From: an uncultured Pelagibacteraceae bacterium
GTDB lineage: Bacteria > Pseudomonadota > Alphaproteobacteria > Pelagibacterales > Pelagibacteraceae
Reading direction: 5' to 3'
Length of the DNA stretch: 46,474 bases
Assembly: GCA_902617805.1 (NCBI GenBank)
Contig: CACMYF010000006.1
Coordinates: forward strand, 1 to 46,474
Translations under genes and position numbers: made by a program
Part shown: positions 30,268 through 41,577 of the stretch, one piece after another
Numbering within the stretch: position 1 is the first letter of the stretch
Layout: each line of letters opens with the position of its first letter
The notes under the pieces: model-generated
The model's input: the letters and a program-made list of their open reading frames with translations, nothing else
Database searches by the model: none
Told to the model about the DNA's origin: nothing

Positions 30268-30990
30268 TTATTTTCTCGCAATTTCTAAAAATACTTCTTC
30301 TAAATTTCTTCTTCCATACTTTGTTATTAACTCTTCAGGAGTTCCTCTATCCACTATTAAACCATCTTTCATCATTAAAACAGAACTACATAATCTTTTT
30401 ACTTCTTCCATATTATGAGAGGCAAGCAAAACTGATATTTTTTTTTCCTTTTTGTATTCTTCTAAAAACGATCTTACAAAATCACCAGTTTCAGGATCTA
30501 ATGAAGCAGTGGGTTCATCTAACAAAAGTACCGTTGGATCATTTATTAAAGCTTTAGCAAGACTTACTCTGTTTTTTTGTCCAGAAGAAAGTTCTCCAGT
30601 AATTTTGTTTAAAAGGTCTTTTAATCTAAGTTTATTTGCAAGGTGATCTATTCGGTCATTTAAATTTTGAATGTTATATAATTTTCCATAAACAATTAAA
30701 TTTTGTTTAACTTTGAGTTTTTTAGGCAATTCAATATATGGTGAAATAAAATTCATTTTATGTAGAAGCGAGATTTTATTTTTTTCAATATTCTCTCCGT
30801 TGATTAAAACCTCACCACAACTTGGTTTTAATAAACCTAAAATCATTCCAATAGTTGTAGTTTTTCCACATCCATTAGGTCCCAATAAACCAACCATTTC
30901 ATTTTCATTAATTTTAAAATTTATATTAGCCACTGCTTCTTTATCTTTATATTTTTTTGATAGATTGATTACTTCAATAGAGTTTGTCAT
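30268..30990 (-). CDS. ABC transporter ATP-binding protein
   Basis: Walker A GPNGCGKTT, signature LSSGQKNRVSLAKAL, Walker B VLLLDEPTASLDP. Confidence 0.93.
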   Translation of the reverse strand: MTNSIEVINLSKKYKDKEAVANINFKINENEMVGLLGPNGCGKTTTIGMILGLLKPSCGEVLINGENIEKNKISLLHKMNFISPYIELPKKLKVKQNLIVYGKLYNIQNLNDRIDHLANKLRLKDLLNKITGELSSGQKNRVSLAKALINDPTVLLLDEPTASLDPETGDFVRSFLEEYKKEKKISVLLASHNMEEVKRLCSSVLMMKDGLIVDRGTPEELITKYGRRNLEEVFLEIARK

Positions 30991-31922
30991 TAATAATTGG
31001 AGGCTCTCTTTAATCTATCGTTAATTGTTTTGCCAAGACCTTTGTTTGGTATCGTCTCAACTGCAACCTTTTTAAAACCATCGTTTTTAATTTTTCTTAA
31101 AGTTGAATATAAATTCTTTGCAGCTTCCTCTATATTTTTTACTTTGGATAAATAATAATAGTTTTTTAATTCTGATTTTCTTTTTTTTATTAATAAATAA
31201 GCCTCATCTTTTTTTGGTTTTTTAACATTGACTCTTAAAGGTATCCCAGGTGAGTAATGCAAAGGAAATAAACCAGGTGCTAATTTTTTTTTTGAATTTG
31301 TATTAATTAGTAATTTTTTTTTTAAAACATTTTCAATTTTTTTAGTATCTAGGCCTCCATATCTTAATAGTGAGGGCTTTTCTAAAAGATTTAATATTGT
31401 GGACTCAACTCCAATTTTACTTTTTCCTCCATTTAAAATATATTTTATTTTTGAACCAAATTCTTCTTTTACATCAGATGGTTTAACTGAACTTAATCTT
31501 GAGGATATATTTGCACTAGGTGCAGCTATTGGATAATCTAAATTTTTTAGTAAATTTCTAAACAATTTATGTTTAGGAAAACGTACGGCAATACTTTTTT
31601 TATTATTAGTAACAAATTTTGATATTTTTGAGTTATTTTTTAATTTCAGAACATAAGTTATCGGACCTGGAGAAAATTTTTTGTAAAGTTTCACTAAATT
31701 ATCATTTATATCACAGTCTTCTTTAAGTCTTTGAATATTGTAATAATGGACAATAAGAGGATTGTTTAATGGTCTTTTTTTAAGATTAAATATTTTCTTA
31801 ACTGCACTATTTGAGTAAGCGTTTGCAGCTAATCCATAAACAGTTTCTGTTGGTACTGCAACACAATGATTATTATCTAAATATTTTTTTGCTTTTTTGA
31901 TATTTGATTGAATAGATTTCAT
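30990..31922 (-). CDS. L-threonylcarbamoyladenylate synthase (Sua5/YwlC type)
   Basis: CVAVPTETVYGLAANAYSNSAVKKIFNLKKRPLNNPLIVH...APSANISSRLS...APGLFPLHYSPGIPL with the C-terminal Sua5 domain. Confidence 0.92.
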   Translation of the reverse strand: MKSIQSNIKKAKKYLDNNHCVAVPTETVYGLAANAYSNSAVKKIFNLKKRPLNNPLIVHYYNIQRLKEDCDINDNLVKLYKKFSPGPITYVLKLKNNSKISKFVTNNKKSIAVRFPKHKLFRNLLKNLDYPIAAPSANISSRLSSVKPSDVKEEFGSKIKYILNGGKSKIGVESTILNLLEKPSLLRYGGLDTKKIENVLKKKLLINTNSKKKLAPGLFPLHYSPGIPLRVNVKKPKKDEAYLLIKKRKSELKNYYYLSKVKNIEEAAKNLYSTLRKIKNDGFKKVAVETIPNKGLGKTINDRLKRASNY

Positions 31923-31942
31923 GTATTAATAATTATTATTAT

Positions 31943-32191
31943 ATGAAAGATAAAATATTACCACTTGATTATGATCAGTACTCAGTTGAGGAGCTTGCGG
32001 AAAAAGCAAATAAGATTATAGAGTCTCTAGAGAAGGAAAACAATTTAGATAATTCAGTCGACAATTATCAAGAACTTCTAAAAATAAATAATATTATTGA
32101 AAAGAAATTTCATAAAAATTTTAAATCTATTGGGGAAGAAGCAAATAAAAAGATTAAAGAGATAACTAAAAAAAATGAAAAAACAGCTTAA
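31943..32191 (+). CDS. xseB: exodeoxyribonuclease VII small subunit
   Basis: 82 aa with YSVEELAEKANKIIESLEKEN; upstream of and overlapping ispA, the conserved xseB-ispA-dxs order. Confidence 0.75.
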   Translation: MKDKILPLDYDQYSVEELAEKANKIIESLEKENNLDNSVDNYQELLKINNIIEKKFHKNFKSIGEEANKKIKEITKKNEKTA

Positions 32192-33047
32192 TAAAATAGC
32201 TAAGGATACAAATAAATTTCTTAAAAAATATATTAATTCACAGAAATATTCTGAGCTTATGTCACCAATGAAGTATGGTTTATTTCCAGGTGGAAAAAAA
32301 ATAAGATCTAAAATCTTAATTGATCTAGGATCATTATTTTCAATTGATTATAAAACATTGATAATAGTTGGCTCAGCTGTTGAATGTATTCACGCTTATT
32401 CACTTATTCATGACGATCTACCTTGCATGGATGATGATGATATAAGAAGGGGAAAACCTTCAACTCACATTAAATTTGGTGAGTCTACAGCAGTTCTAGC
32501 AGGAAATTCATTGCTTACTTTAGCATTTGAAATTTTATCAAGTCCTAAATTGAAATTAAATGAAAAGATAAAAATCAATCTAATCAAAAAATTATCAGAA
32601 TGCTCAGGTCATTTAGGAATAGCTGGTGGGCAGTATTTAGATTTAAGTTATGAGAGAAAGAAAATATCAAGGAATAAAATATTAGAAATGGAAATAAAAA
32701 AAACTGGAAAGTTATTTAGTTTTTGTTGTGCAGTCCCAGCAATAATTAAGAAAAAAACAATGCAAGAAATTAAATTTTTTGAAAATATTGGATCAAAAAT
32801 TGGTCTTTTATTCCAAATAGCTGATGATTTAATTGATCTGAAAAGTAATTCTAAGGAAGCTGGAAAAAAAACAGGAAAAGATCAAAAAAAAGGGAAGGCA
32901 ACGCTTATAAATTTAATAGGCTATGATGACTCAGTTAAGTATTGTGATAAGATAATAAAAGATATTAATAAGAATTTAAGAAAATATGGTTCAAAATCTG
33001 AAAAAATAAATGAAACATTAGACTATATATTGAATAGAAAAAAATGA
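32175..33047 (+). CDS. ispA: geranylgeranyl/farnesyl diphosphate synthase
   Basis: [29 protein letters not shown] and [12 protein letters not shown] aspartate-rich motifs. Confidence 0.93.
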   Translation: MKKQLNKIAKDTNKFLKKYINSQKYSELMSPMKYGLFPGGKKIRSKILIDLGSLFSIDYKTLIIVGSAVECIHAYSLIHDDLPCMDDDDIRRGKPSTHIKFGESTAVLAGNSLLTLAFEILSSPKLKLNEKIKINLIKKLSECSGHLGIAGGQYLDLSYERKKISRNKILEMEIKKTGKLFSFCCAVPAIIKKKTMQEIKFFENIGSKIGLLFQIADDLIDLKSNSKEAGKKTGKDQKKGKATLINLIGYDDSVKYCDKIIKDINKNLRKYGSKSEKINETLDYILNRKK

Positions 33048-34960
33048 AAAAAAATTATCAATTTTTAAATGATATCAATTTTCCATCTGATTTAAGAAAA
33101 GTTTCTGAAAATAATTTACAAAAAGTAGCAGATGAAGTGAGGGAGGAAATGATAAGCGCTGTTTCAGAAACAGGAGGTCACCTTGGTGCTGGTTTGGGAG
33201 TGGTTGAATTGACAGTTGCACTTCATTATGTTTTTGATACACCAAATGATAAACTAATATGGGATGTTGGCCATCAATCTTACCCTCATAAAATTTTGAC
33301 TGGAAGAAAAGATAAAATTAGAACTTTACGACAGGGTGACGGTTTATCAGGTTTTACAAAAAGATCTGAAAGTGAGTATGACCCATTTGGAGCAGCTCAT
33401 AGTTCAACATCTATTTCATCTGCATTAGGAATTGCAGAGGCAAATAAATTGGAAAATAAGTCTTCCAATGTAATAGCTGTAATAGGTGACGGAGCAATTA
33501 GTGCAGGTATGGCTTATGAAGCCATGAATAATGCTGGGGCATCTAAAACAAAAATAATTGTTATTTTAAATGATAACGACATGTCAATTGCAAAACCAGT
33601 GGGAGCAATGAGAACTTACTTGGCAAAATTATTTACTGGTAAAATATATTTTAGTCTTAGAGAAACCTTAAAGTTAATTACATCTGCATTTTCAAAAAGA
33701 TTTAGTGCTAAAGCAGGAAAAGCAGAGGATTTTTTCCGTTCAGCAGTCACTGGAGGTACTTTGTTTAGTTCACTTGGTTTTTATTATGCAGGCCCTATAG
33801 ATGGTCATGATTTATCAAGCTTAATTCCAATTTTAAAAAACGCAAAAGAATCAAGACACGAGGGTCCTATAATGATTCATATCAAAACTCAAAAAGGAAA
33901 AGGTTATTCTTATGCGGAAAAAGCAAATGATCATTATCATGGAGTGTCAAAATTTAATGTTGAGACTGGCGAACAATTAAAGAGTAAATCAAACCTTCCA
34001 GTTTATACAAAAGTATTTGCAAACACGTTAGTTAAGCATGCCAAAAAAGATAGCAAAATAGTAGGAATAACAGCAGCGATGCCAGGAGGGACTGGTATGG
34101 ATATTTTTGGAAAGGAGTTTCCAAATAGAATGTTTGATGTAGGAATAGCAGAACAACATGCTGTAACTTTTGCAGCTGGTCTAGCAACCGAGGGATACAA
34201 ACCATATGCTGCAATTTATTCTACATTTTTACAGAGAGCCTATGATCAAGTTGTCCACGATGTTGCCATTCAAAGTTTACCAGTTAGATTTGCGATAGAT
34301 AGAGCAGGATTAGTTGGTGCTGATGGGTCAACACATGCTGGTTCATTTGATATAACTTACTTATCGACTTTACCTAACTTTGTAATAATGGCAGCAAGCG
34401 ATGAAGCTGAACTAGTTAAAATGATTAATACTTCAGTAGATATAAATGACAGACCTTCTGCAATTAGATATCCAAGAGGAACTGGAGTAGGTGTTGATCT
34501 CCCATCAATAGAAGAAAAAATTGAAATTGGTAAAGGGAGAGTCATTCAACAAGGGACACAAGTTTGTATTTTAAACCTCGGTACTCGACTTGAGGAGTGC
34601 AAGTTAGCTGTAGAGGAATTAAAAGCAAAAGGAGTTTCAACAACTTTGATAGACGCCAGATTTGCTAAGCCTTTAGACAAAGAACTTATACTAAAATCTG
34701 CTAAGGAACATGAGCTTATGATAACTATTGAAGAAGGATCAATAGGTGGTTTTGGTTCTCATGTTAAAAATTTATTAGCTGAAAGAGGAGTATTTGATCA
34801 AGGTTTGAAATTTAGATCAATGACTTTGCCAGATGAATTTATTGAACAAAATGATCCAAAAAAAATGTACGATAAAGCTGGATTAAACAGTTCTCAAATT
34901 TCTAAGAAAATTGCTGATACTTTGTTTCAAAAGGAAACAATAAGAGTTGTGAAAAATTAA
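33044..34960 (+). CDS. dxs: 1-deoxy-D-xylulose-5-phosphate synthase
   Basis: [67 protein letters not shown]. Confidence 0.98.
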   Translation: MKKNYQFLNDINFPSDLRKVSENNLQKVADEVREEMISAVSETGGHLGAGLGVVELTVALHYVFDTPNDKLIWDVGHQSYPHKILTGRKDKIRTLRQGDGLSGFTKRSESEYDPFGAAHSSTSISSALGIAEANKLENKSSNVIAVIGDGAISAGMAYEAMNNAGASKTKIIVILNDNDMSIAKPVGAMRTYLAKLFTGKIYFSLRETLKLITSAFSKRFSAKAGKAEDFFRSAVTGGTLFSSLGFYYAGPIDGHDLSSLIPILKNAKESRHEGPIMIHIKTQKGKGYSYAEKANDHYHGVSKFNVETGEQLKSKSNLPVYTKVFANTLVKHAKKDSKIVGITAAMPGGTGMDIFGKEFPNRMFDVGIAEQHAVTFAAGLATEGYKPYAAIYSTFLQRAYDQVVHDVAIQSLPVRFAIDRAGLVGADGSTHAGSFDITYLSTLPNFVIMAASDEAELVKMINTSVDINDRPSAIRYPRGTGVGVDLPSIEEKIEIGKGRVIQQGTQVCILNLGTRLEECKLAVEELKAKGVSTTLIDARFAKPLDKELILKSAKEHELMITIEEGSIGGFGSHVKNLLAERGVFDQGLKFRSMTLPDEFIEQNDPKKMYDKAGLNSSQISKKIADTLFQKETIRVVKN

Positions 34961-34966
34961 TTTAAG

Positions 34967-36049
34967 CTAACTACATTGGGCTTTATTCATTAAGTAGTGG
35001 TCAAGTAAAACACAGTTCATCATAGCTTCACCAATTGGTACAGCCCTAATTCCTACACAAGGATCATGTCTACCTTTAACAGATATTGAAGTATTTTTCC
35101 CAAATTTATTTATAGTTTTTCTACTAGTTAAAATTGATGATGTTGGTTTGACAGCAAAAGATGCAACAATTTCTTGGCCCGTAGAAATTCCACCAAGAAT
35201 TCCCCCCGCTTTATTTGAATTGAATTTTAATTTATTTCCTTTTGAAGAAATTTCATCTGAATTTTGTTCTCCACTTAATTGTGCTGAGTTCATTCCTGCA
35301 CCAATATTTACACCTTTAACTGCATTAATACTCATTAGACCTGAAGCTATGTCAGTATCCAATTTTGAATAAATTGGTGCACCTAAACCAACCGGGATAC
35401 CTCTTGCTCTTATTTCAATCACTGCTCCACATGAGGATCCTGATTTTCTTACACCAAGCAAATATTTTTCCCACAATTTAATCATTGATTTATCTGGACA
35501 AAAAAATGGATTTTTTGAAATTACTTTATCTTTCCATTGACTTGTATCACATCCAAGAATTCCTAGCTGAGTTACTGCACCAATTACTTTAAATTTTTTA
35601 CCTAATTTTTTTTGAAGCACAACTTTTGCTATTGCACCGGCCGCAACTCTTGCTGCAGTTTCTCTAGCAGAAGATCTACCACCACCTCTATAGTCTCTAA
35701 TTCCATATTTTTTAAAATAAGTAAAATCTGCATGACCTGGTCTGAACTTATCTTTAATATTACTATAATCTTTGGATCTCATATCTTTGTTGTAGATAAT
35801 TAGGGAAATAGGTGTTCCTGTAGTTTTACCCTCAAATACTCCTGACAATATTTGAACTTTGTCATCCTCTTTTCTCTGTGTTGTAAATTTAGATTGTCCT
35901 GGTTTTCTTTTGTCTAATTCTGTTTGAATATCTTGCTCTTTAAGATTTATGTTTGGAGGACAACCATCAACAATACAACCAATTGCAGGTCCATGAGACT
36001 CTCCCCAAGTTGTGAAACGAAATAGCTTTCCAAAAGTATTAAATGACAT
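34967..36049 (-). CDS. aroC: chorismate synthase
   Basis: [60 protein letters not shown]. Confidence 0.98.
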   Translation of the reverse strand: MSFNTFGKLFRFTTWGESHGPAIGCIVDGCPPNINLKEQDIQTELDKRKPGQSKFTTQRKEDDKVQILSGVFEGKTTGTPISLIIYNKDMRSKDYSNIKDKFRPGHADFTYFKKYGIRDYRGGGRSSARETAARVAAGAIAKVVLQKKLGKKFKVIGAVTQLGILGCDTSQWKDKVISKNPFFCPDKSMIKLWEKYLLGVRKSGSSCGAVIEIRARGIPVGLGAPIYSKLDTDIASGLMSINAVKGVNIGAGMNSAQLSGEQNSDEISSKGNKLKFNSNKAGGILGGISTGQEIVASFAVKPTSSILTSRKTINKFGKNTSISVKGRHDPCVGIRAVPIGEAMMNCVLLDHYLMNKAQCS

Positions 36050-36082
36050 TATTTATATTATATAGATTATTTTGTTTAAATT

Positions 36083-36709
36083 ATGAATCAAAAAAACTCT
36101 TTAGGTCTTGATAGTTGCTTTCTTGATATAGATGATCCAATTCATTTATTTCATGAATGGATGGAGGAAGCAAAGAAAACTGAGCCAAATGATCCAAACG
36201 CTGTTGCTTTAGCCACATCAGATAAAAATAACACTCCTTCAGTTAGAATGGTTTTGCTTAAAGATTTCAACAAAGATGGATTTGTATTTTATACAAATTT
36301 AAATAGTCAAAAGGGAAATGAATTAAAAGAAAATCCGTATGCTGCAATGTGTTTCCATTGGAAAAGTCTCCTAAGACAAATAAGAATTAATGGAAAGGTG
36401 TCATTAGTTTCTGATCAGATTGCAGATGAATATTATTCATCTAGAGCGTATGAAAGTCGAATAGGAGCATGGGCTTCTAAACAAAGTGAGGAATTAAATT
36501 CGCGAGAACAATTGTTAAAATCTATACAAGAATACAAAAAAAAATATAGCAATAAATCAGATGTACCAAGACCAAGTCACTGGTCTGGATGGATTTTATC
36601 TCCAGATAGTATTGAATTTTGGCTTGATGGTGAAAATAGAATCCACGAGAGATTAAAGTATAATAAAGATAACTCAGGGAAGTGGATAAAGTCTTTATTA
36701 AGTCCTTAA
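36083..36709 (+). CDS. pdxH: pyridoxamine 5'-phosphate oxidase
   Basis: PNAVALATSDKNNTPSVRMVLLKDFNKDGFVFYTNLNSQKGNEL; WSGWILSPDSIEFWLDGENRIHERLKY. Confidence 0.96.
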   Translation: MNQKNSLGLDSCFLDIDDPIHLFHEWMEEAKKTEPNDPNAVALATSDKNNTPSVRMVLLKDFNKDGFVFYTNLNSQKGNELKENPYAAMCFHWKSLLRQIRINGKVSLVSDQIADEYYSSRAYESRIGAWASKQSEELNSREQLLKSIQEYKKKYSNKSDVPRPSHWSGWILSPDSIEFWLDGENRIHERLKYNKDNSGKWIKSLLSP

Positions 36710-37719
36710 AAATTTCTTGATAAACTAAATGATGTTAATCTTTTAAGAATATTTTTTTCTTCAGAGTCTTTAAATACACTTAGAGAATTTGAGGCTAAAT
36801 TTATATAGTGCTGTGCTTTTTGATAGCATTCTTGAATTACTTTATACTTATTTATAAGACCAATAATTTCATTAAAGTCATCTTTTGTTCTTAAATCTTT
36901 TTTAAACATATTTGATAAAATTTTCTTTTCATCATTTTCTAATTTTTGAAAAAGTAAAATTATTGGCAAGGTAATTTTTCCTTCAAAAAAATCTTGACCA
37001 ATTTTTTTACCAAATAGTTTGAGCTCAGCATTATAGTCTAGTGTGTCGTCTGCTATTTGAAAAGTTAATCCCAAGTTTCTTCCATAAAATTCTAAAGCAT
37101 CTTTTTCTTTATTTTCTGCATCAGATAAAATTGCACCAACTTTAGTAGCTGCTGCAAATAACTCAGCAGTTTTAGCTGAGATTATTTTTAGATATGTTTC
37201 TTCCAGCATATCAACTTCACCTTTGTGTTGAAGTTGTAGAACTTCTCCTTGAGCAATTTTAGATGAAGTGGACGATAATAATTTTAAAACTTCTAGGTTT
37301 CCGTCTTCTACCATCATTTCAAAACATCTACTCAATAGATAATCTCCTATTAAAACTGACGAATGATTATCCCAAACTTTGTTTAAAGTTTCCTTCCCTC
37401 TTCTAACAGTGCCTTCATCAATTACATCATCATGCATCAACGTTGCGCTGTGAATTAATTCAACACACGCGGCTAAATTTATATCTCTAGAGCCTTTAGA
37501 GTAACCACATAATTTTGCACTACCCAATGTTAGTAAAGCTCTTAGTCTTTTTCCTCCAGTTTCTATATGATAATCTGTCATTTCCTGAACCAGCTGTACG
37601 TCACTAGATAATTTTGATTTTATTTTTTCTTCCGTTAAAACTAGTTTTTCCTCAACCGAGTCTTTAAGTTGAAAATATGAATCATTTATCTGATTTTTAA
37701 GCTGTACAACTGTTCCCAT
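36706..37719 (-). CDS. ispB: polyprenyl (octaprenyl-like) diphosphate synthase
   Basis: TLMHDDVIDEGTVRRGKETLNKVWDNHSSVLIGDYLLSRCFEMMV; FQIADDTLDYNAELKLFGKKIGQDFFEGKITLP. Confidence 0.93.
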   Translation of the reverse strand: MGTVVQLKNQINDSYFQLKDSVEEKLVLTEEKIKSKLSSDVQLVQEMTDYHIETGGKRLRALLTLGSAKLCGYSKGSRDINLAACVELIHSATLMHDDVIDEGTVRRGKETLNKVWDNHSSVLIGDYLLSRCFEMMVEDGNLEVLKLLSSTSSKIAQGEVLQLQHKGEVDMLEETYLKIISAKTAELFAAATKVGAILSDAENKEKDALEFYGRNLGLTFQIADDTLDYNAELKLFGKKIGQDFFEGKITLPIILLFQKLENDEKKILSNMFKKDLRTKDDFNEIIGLINKYKVIQECYQKAQHYINLASNSLSVFKDSEEKNILKRLTSFSLSRNF

Positions 37720-37765
37720 AACATTTTTAAATTAGTATAATTTGTTTATATATATTACTTATCAA

Positions 37766-37793
37766 TTGACGCACCAGTTTCTTCAATTATAAG
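37766..37793 (+). promoter_or_regulatory. candidate sigma70-type promoter upstream of the S49 peptidase gene
   Basis: TTGACG - 16 bp - TATAAG in a 114-bp divergent intergenic gap. Confidence 0.5.
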
Positions 37794-37833
37794 TAGTCTT
37801 TATATTCAATAAATAATTCTATAAGACTTACCT

Positions 37834-38640
37834 ATGTTCTCTTTTTTTAAAAAGAAAAAAATTGTTGCTCACTTAAAATTAAGTGGGATTATTGGTAATG
37901 CAGGAAAATTTAAACAAGGTATTGATTTTGCAGGTCAAGAAGAAGTAATTAAAAAGGCTTTTTCTCTGAAAAAAGCCGTATGTGTTGCTATATCAATCAA
38001 TTCTCCAGGAGGATCACCAGTTCAATCTCATTTAATCTACAGCTTTATTAGGCAACAAGCAAAACAACACAATAAAAAAGTTATTGTATTCGCTGAAGAC
38101 GTAGCAGCTTCTGGAGGTTATTTGATTTCTTGTGCTGGGGACGAAATTTATGCAAATTCAAGTTCAATAATTGGATCTATAGGAGTGATATATTCTTCTT
38201 TTGGATTTACTGAGTTGATAAAAAAAATTGGGGTTGAAAGAAGAGTTCATACTGCTGGTAAAAACAAAAGCACACTCGATCCGTTTTTAGAAGAAAAAAA
38301 CGAGGATATTGAAAGATTAAAAAATATTCAATTGGATCTTCATAAAGACTTTATAGATGTTGTTGAAAAAAGCAGAGGATCAAAATTAAACAAATTTGAT
38401 GTAGAGCTTTTTTCAGGTGAGTTTTGGTCAGGTAGTAAAGCAAAAAATTTAGGATTGATTGACGGAATAGGTAACGCACATGAAATATTAAAAGATAAAT
38501 TTGGTGAAGAAGTAATTATTAAAAAATTTGAAAAATCAAAAGGATGGTTAAGTCAAAAACTTTCTTCATCCAGCAATCAAGTAGATCAAATAGCAAGTAT
38601 TTTAGATGAAAGATCAATTTGGCAAAGATATGGTTTCTAA
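37834..38640 (+). CDS. S49 family signal-peptide peptidase (SppA/SohB-like)
   Basis: [66 protein letters not shown]. Confidence 0.93.
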   Translation: MFSFFKKKKIVAHLKLSGIIGNAGKFKQGIDFAGQEEVIKKAFSLKKAVCVAISINSPGGSPVQSHLIYSFIRQQAKQHNKKVIVFAEDVAASGGYLISCAGDEIYANSSSIIGSIGVIYSSFGFTELIKKIGVERRVHTAGKNKSTLDPFLEEKNEDIERLKNIQLDLHKDFIDVVEKSRGSKLNKFDVELFSGEFWSGSKAKNLGLIDGIGNAHEILKDKFGEEVIIKKFEKSKGWLSQKLSSSSNQVDQIASILDERSIWQRYGF

Positions 38641-39511
38641 AGCAAAAAAAGAAAAAAAAAAAATTCAAACATTCCAAGATACAATTTTAAATCTTCAGAA
38701 ATTTTGGAGTAAAAAAGGATGCATTATTCTTCAGCCTTATGATATGGAGGTTGGTGCAGGAACTTTTCATCCAGCTACTACCCTAAGATCACTTGGAACT
38801 AAACCATGGAAAGCAGCTTACGTACAACCATCAAGAAGACCTACAGATGGAAGATATGGAGATAATCCAAACAGGTTGCAACACTATTATCAATTTCAAG
38901 TTTTAATTAAACCTTCTCCTGAAAATATAAAAAAACTTTATTTAAATAGTTTATCTACTATAGGAATAGATCATAATGATCATGATATAAGGTTTGTTGA
39001 AGATGATTGGGAAAGCCCAACATTAGGTGCTGCAGGATTGGGGTGGGAAGTATGGTGTGATGGAATGGAAATTACTCAATTCACCTATTTTCAACAAATG
39101 GCTGGATTTGATTGTAAACCTGTATCAGTTGAAATCACTTATGGTTTAGAAAGAATTTGTATGTTTACTCAAAAAGAAAAAAACGTTTATGATTTATTGT
39201 GGAATGATGAAGGTGTAAAATATCACGAAGTATTTTATCAAGCCGAAAAAGAATTTTCAGCATACAATTTTGAATACGCGAATGTGGAAACACTTTTGAA
39301 AATGTTTGAAATGCATGAGTCCGAGGCAAAAGATTTGATAGAAAAAAAAGTTTCTTTACCAGCATATGATCAATGTTTAAAAGCCAGTCATGTGTTTAAT
39401 ATTTTAGATGCAAGGGGTGCAATCAGTGTTGCACAAAGAGCAGGTTATATTGCCAGGATAAGAGATATTACAAAATCTGCAGCAGGCGTTTGGTTAGATA
39501 GTCAAAAATAA
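38630..39511 (+). CDS. glyQ: glycyl-tRNA synthetase alpha subunit
   Basis: [43 protein letters not shown]. Listed ORF starts at 38606; the internal ATG at 38630 ([11 protein letters not shown]) gives a shorter overlap with the preceding CDS. Confidence 0.95.
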   Translation: MVSKAKKEKKKIQTFQDTILNLQKFWSKKGCIILQPYDMEVGAGTFHPATTLRSLGTKPWKAAYVQPSRRPTDGRYGDNPNRLQHYYQFQVLIKPSPENIKKLYLNSLSTIGIDHNDHDIRFVEDDWESPTLGAAGLGWEVWCDGMEITQFTYFQQMAGFDCKPVSVEITYGLERICMFTQKEKNVYDLLWNDEGVKYHEVFYQAEKEFSAYNFEYANVETLLKMFEMHESEAKDLIEKKVSLPAYDQCLKASHVFNILDARGAISVAQRAGYIARIRDITKSAAGVWLDSQK

Positions 39512-41577
39512 TGTCAGAGTTTTTTTTAGAATTATTTAGTGAAGAAATACCTTCAAATCTTCAACAAAATTTAAGGGAAGATTTACTTAAAAGTTTTAAT
39601 GATTTTTTTTTAGAAAAATCAATTTTATTTAAAAAAAGCTCATCATACTCAACACCAAACAGATTAGTGGTATTGTTTGAAGGTGTTCAAAAAAATGTTG
39701 TAATAAAATCCGACGAGATTAAAGGTCCAAATATTAAGTCACCAGAGGCAGCACTTGAGGGGTTTGTTAGGTCAAACAAGATCTTAAAAAAGGATCTCTA
39801 CCAAAAGAAAACAGACAAAGGAGAATTTTATTTTTTCAAGACTAAATCAAAAAAATTGCACACACATGAATTACTAGAGGAATTTACCCCAATATTATTA
39901 AATAAAATTCAATGGAAAAAATCAATGTATTGGGGAACTTTTGACCTAAATTGGGGTAGACCATTAAAGTCAATTCTAGCTGTATTTGATAAAAAAAAAT
40001 TAAATTTTAATTTTCATCACCTAACATCTTCTGACTCAACTTTTATTGATAAAGAATTTGAGGAAAATAAAAAGTCTTTCTTAGAATTTAAAAATTATAA
40101 AAGTTTTTTTAAAAAAATTGATATTACTATTGATCACAATGAAAGAAAAAAGTTAATAGAAAAAAAATTCAACAATATATTAAAAAATAAAAATATTAAG
40201 ATTCAACATAATCCTAGATTGCTTAATGAAGTTGTTGATTTAACAGATCAACCAAATATTCTTCTTTGTGAATTTGATAAGAAATTTTTAAATATTCCAA
40301 AAGAAATATTAATTATTACCATGCAATACCATCAAAAATATTTTCCTATATTTGATAATAAAGAAAATATTACCAATGAATTTTTAGTGGTTGCAAACAA
40401 AAAAGATAAAAAGGGATTAATTAAATTAGGAAATGAAAGAGTAGTTGAAGCACGATTAAGTGATGCAGAATTTTTTTGGAAAAAAGATAAATCTCAAAAT
40501 ATGGTTAAAAAAGTTACAGAATTAAAATCAATGAATTATTTTAAAGGATTAGGAAGTTATTTCGATAAAGCCCAAAGAATGAGAAAATTGGGTGGAATGA
40601 TATCTGATGAACTTTTAATCAGTAAAGAAAAAGTTGAATTGTCAGCATCAATTTGTAAAGTTGATTTATTATCAGAACTAGTGGGTGAATTTCCAGAACT
40701 ACAAGGTGTAATGGGAGGTTATTTTGCTAACACACAAGGTTTTGATAAAGATTTAGCTTTGGCAATAAGTGAGCAATATTTACCTACAGGTTCAGGTTCA
40801 AGAGTTCCAAAAAAACCATTTAGCATAGCCCTTTCTTTGGCTGATAAGATAGATACTTTAGTTGGTTTTTTTGGTTTAAATCAAAGGCCAACAAGTTCTA
40901 AAGATCCTTATGCGCTAAGAAGATTAGCATTGGGTGTAATAAGAATAATAATTGAAAATAAAAAAGATTTTAAAATAAAAGATCTAATTAATTATTCTTT
41001 AAGCCTGTATTTAGATCAAGGTTTTGAAATTGATAACCAATCTCTTCAAAATGAATTATCAGATTTTTTAATGGATAGATTAAAATATCACATGAAGGAA
41101 GAAAATATTAGAAATGATATAATTCAAGCATCAACTAGTTCTTTTAATTTAGATCAATCTGTTATTATTTTTAATAAAGCCAGATATTTAAATAAAATTA
41201 TTAACAAACCAGATGGTTTAGATATCATTGCAAGTTATAAAAGGGCCTCAAACATTTTAGACGGTGAACTAAAAAAAGATGAAATAGAATTATCAAATAC
41301 AACTGATCCTGGTATTTTTAAAACTGAGTTAGAAAAAAACCTATTTAAAAAAATTAGTGATTTAAGGAAATATTTTTCTGGCATTGATAAAGATGAAAAT
41401 TATGTTCAAACATTGGACAATTTAGCTAGTCTTAAAAGAGAGGTTTTTGACTTTTTTGACAATGTAATTGTGAACGAAGATGATCCGGTCATAAAGAAGA
41501 ATAGGCTGGAACTAATCCAAATGATGTGTAAAACGTTCAACAATTATGTTAATTTTTCTCTAATCGACTCCCATTAA
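39511..41577 (+). CDS. glyS: glycyl-tRNA synthetase beta subunit
   Basis: [25 protein letters not shown]...TPNRLVVL; GEFPELQGVMGGYFA; DPYALRRLALGVIRI. Confidence 0.96.
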   Translation: MSEFFLELFSEEIPSNLQQNLREDLLKSFNDFFLEKSILFKKSSSYSTPNRLVVLFEGVQKNVVIKSDEIKGPNIKSPEAALEGFVRSNKILKKDLYQKKTDKGEFYFFKTKSKKLHTHELLEEFTPILLNKIQWKKSMYWGTFDLNWGRPLKSILAVFDKKKLNFNFHHLTSSDSTFIDKEFEENKKSFLEFKNYKSFFKKIDITIDHNERKKLIEKKFNNILKNKNIKIQHNPRLLNEVVDLTDQPNILLCEFDKKFLNIPKEILIITMQYHQKYFPIFDNKENITNEFLVVANKKDKKGLIKLGNERVVEARLSDAEFFWKKDKSQNMVKKVTELKSMNYFKGLGSYFDKAQRMRKLGGMISDELLISKEKVELSASICKVDLLSELVGEFPELQGVMGGYFANTQGFDKDLALAISEQYLPTGSGSRVPKKPFSIALSLADKIDTLVGFFGLNQRPTSSKDPYALRRLALGVIRIIIENKKDFKIKDLINYSLSLYLDQGFEIDNQSLQNELSDFLMDRLKYHMKEENIRNDIIQASTSSFNLDQSVIIFNKARYLNKIINKPDGLDIIASYKRASNILDGELKKDEIELSNTTDPGIFKTELEKNLFKKISDLRKYFSGIDKDENYVQTLDNLASLKREVFDFFDNVIVNEDDPVIKKNRLELIQMMCKTFNNYVNFSLIDSH

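Noticed and set aside
30321-31024. Three overlapping antisense ORFs across the ABC ATPase gene
   Set aside because: Mutually overlapping frames opposite a gene with complete Walker A/B and signature motifs.
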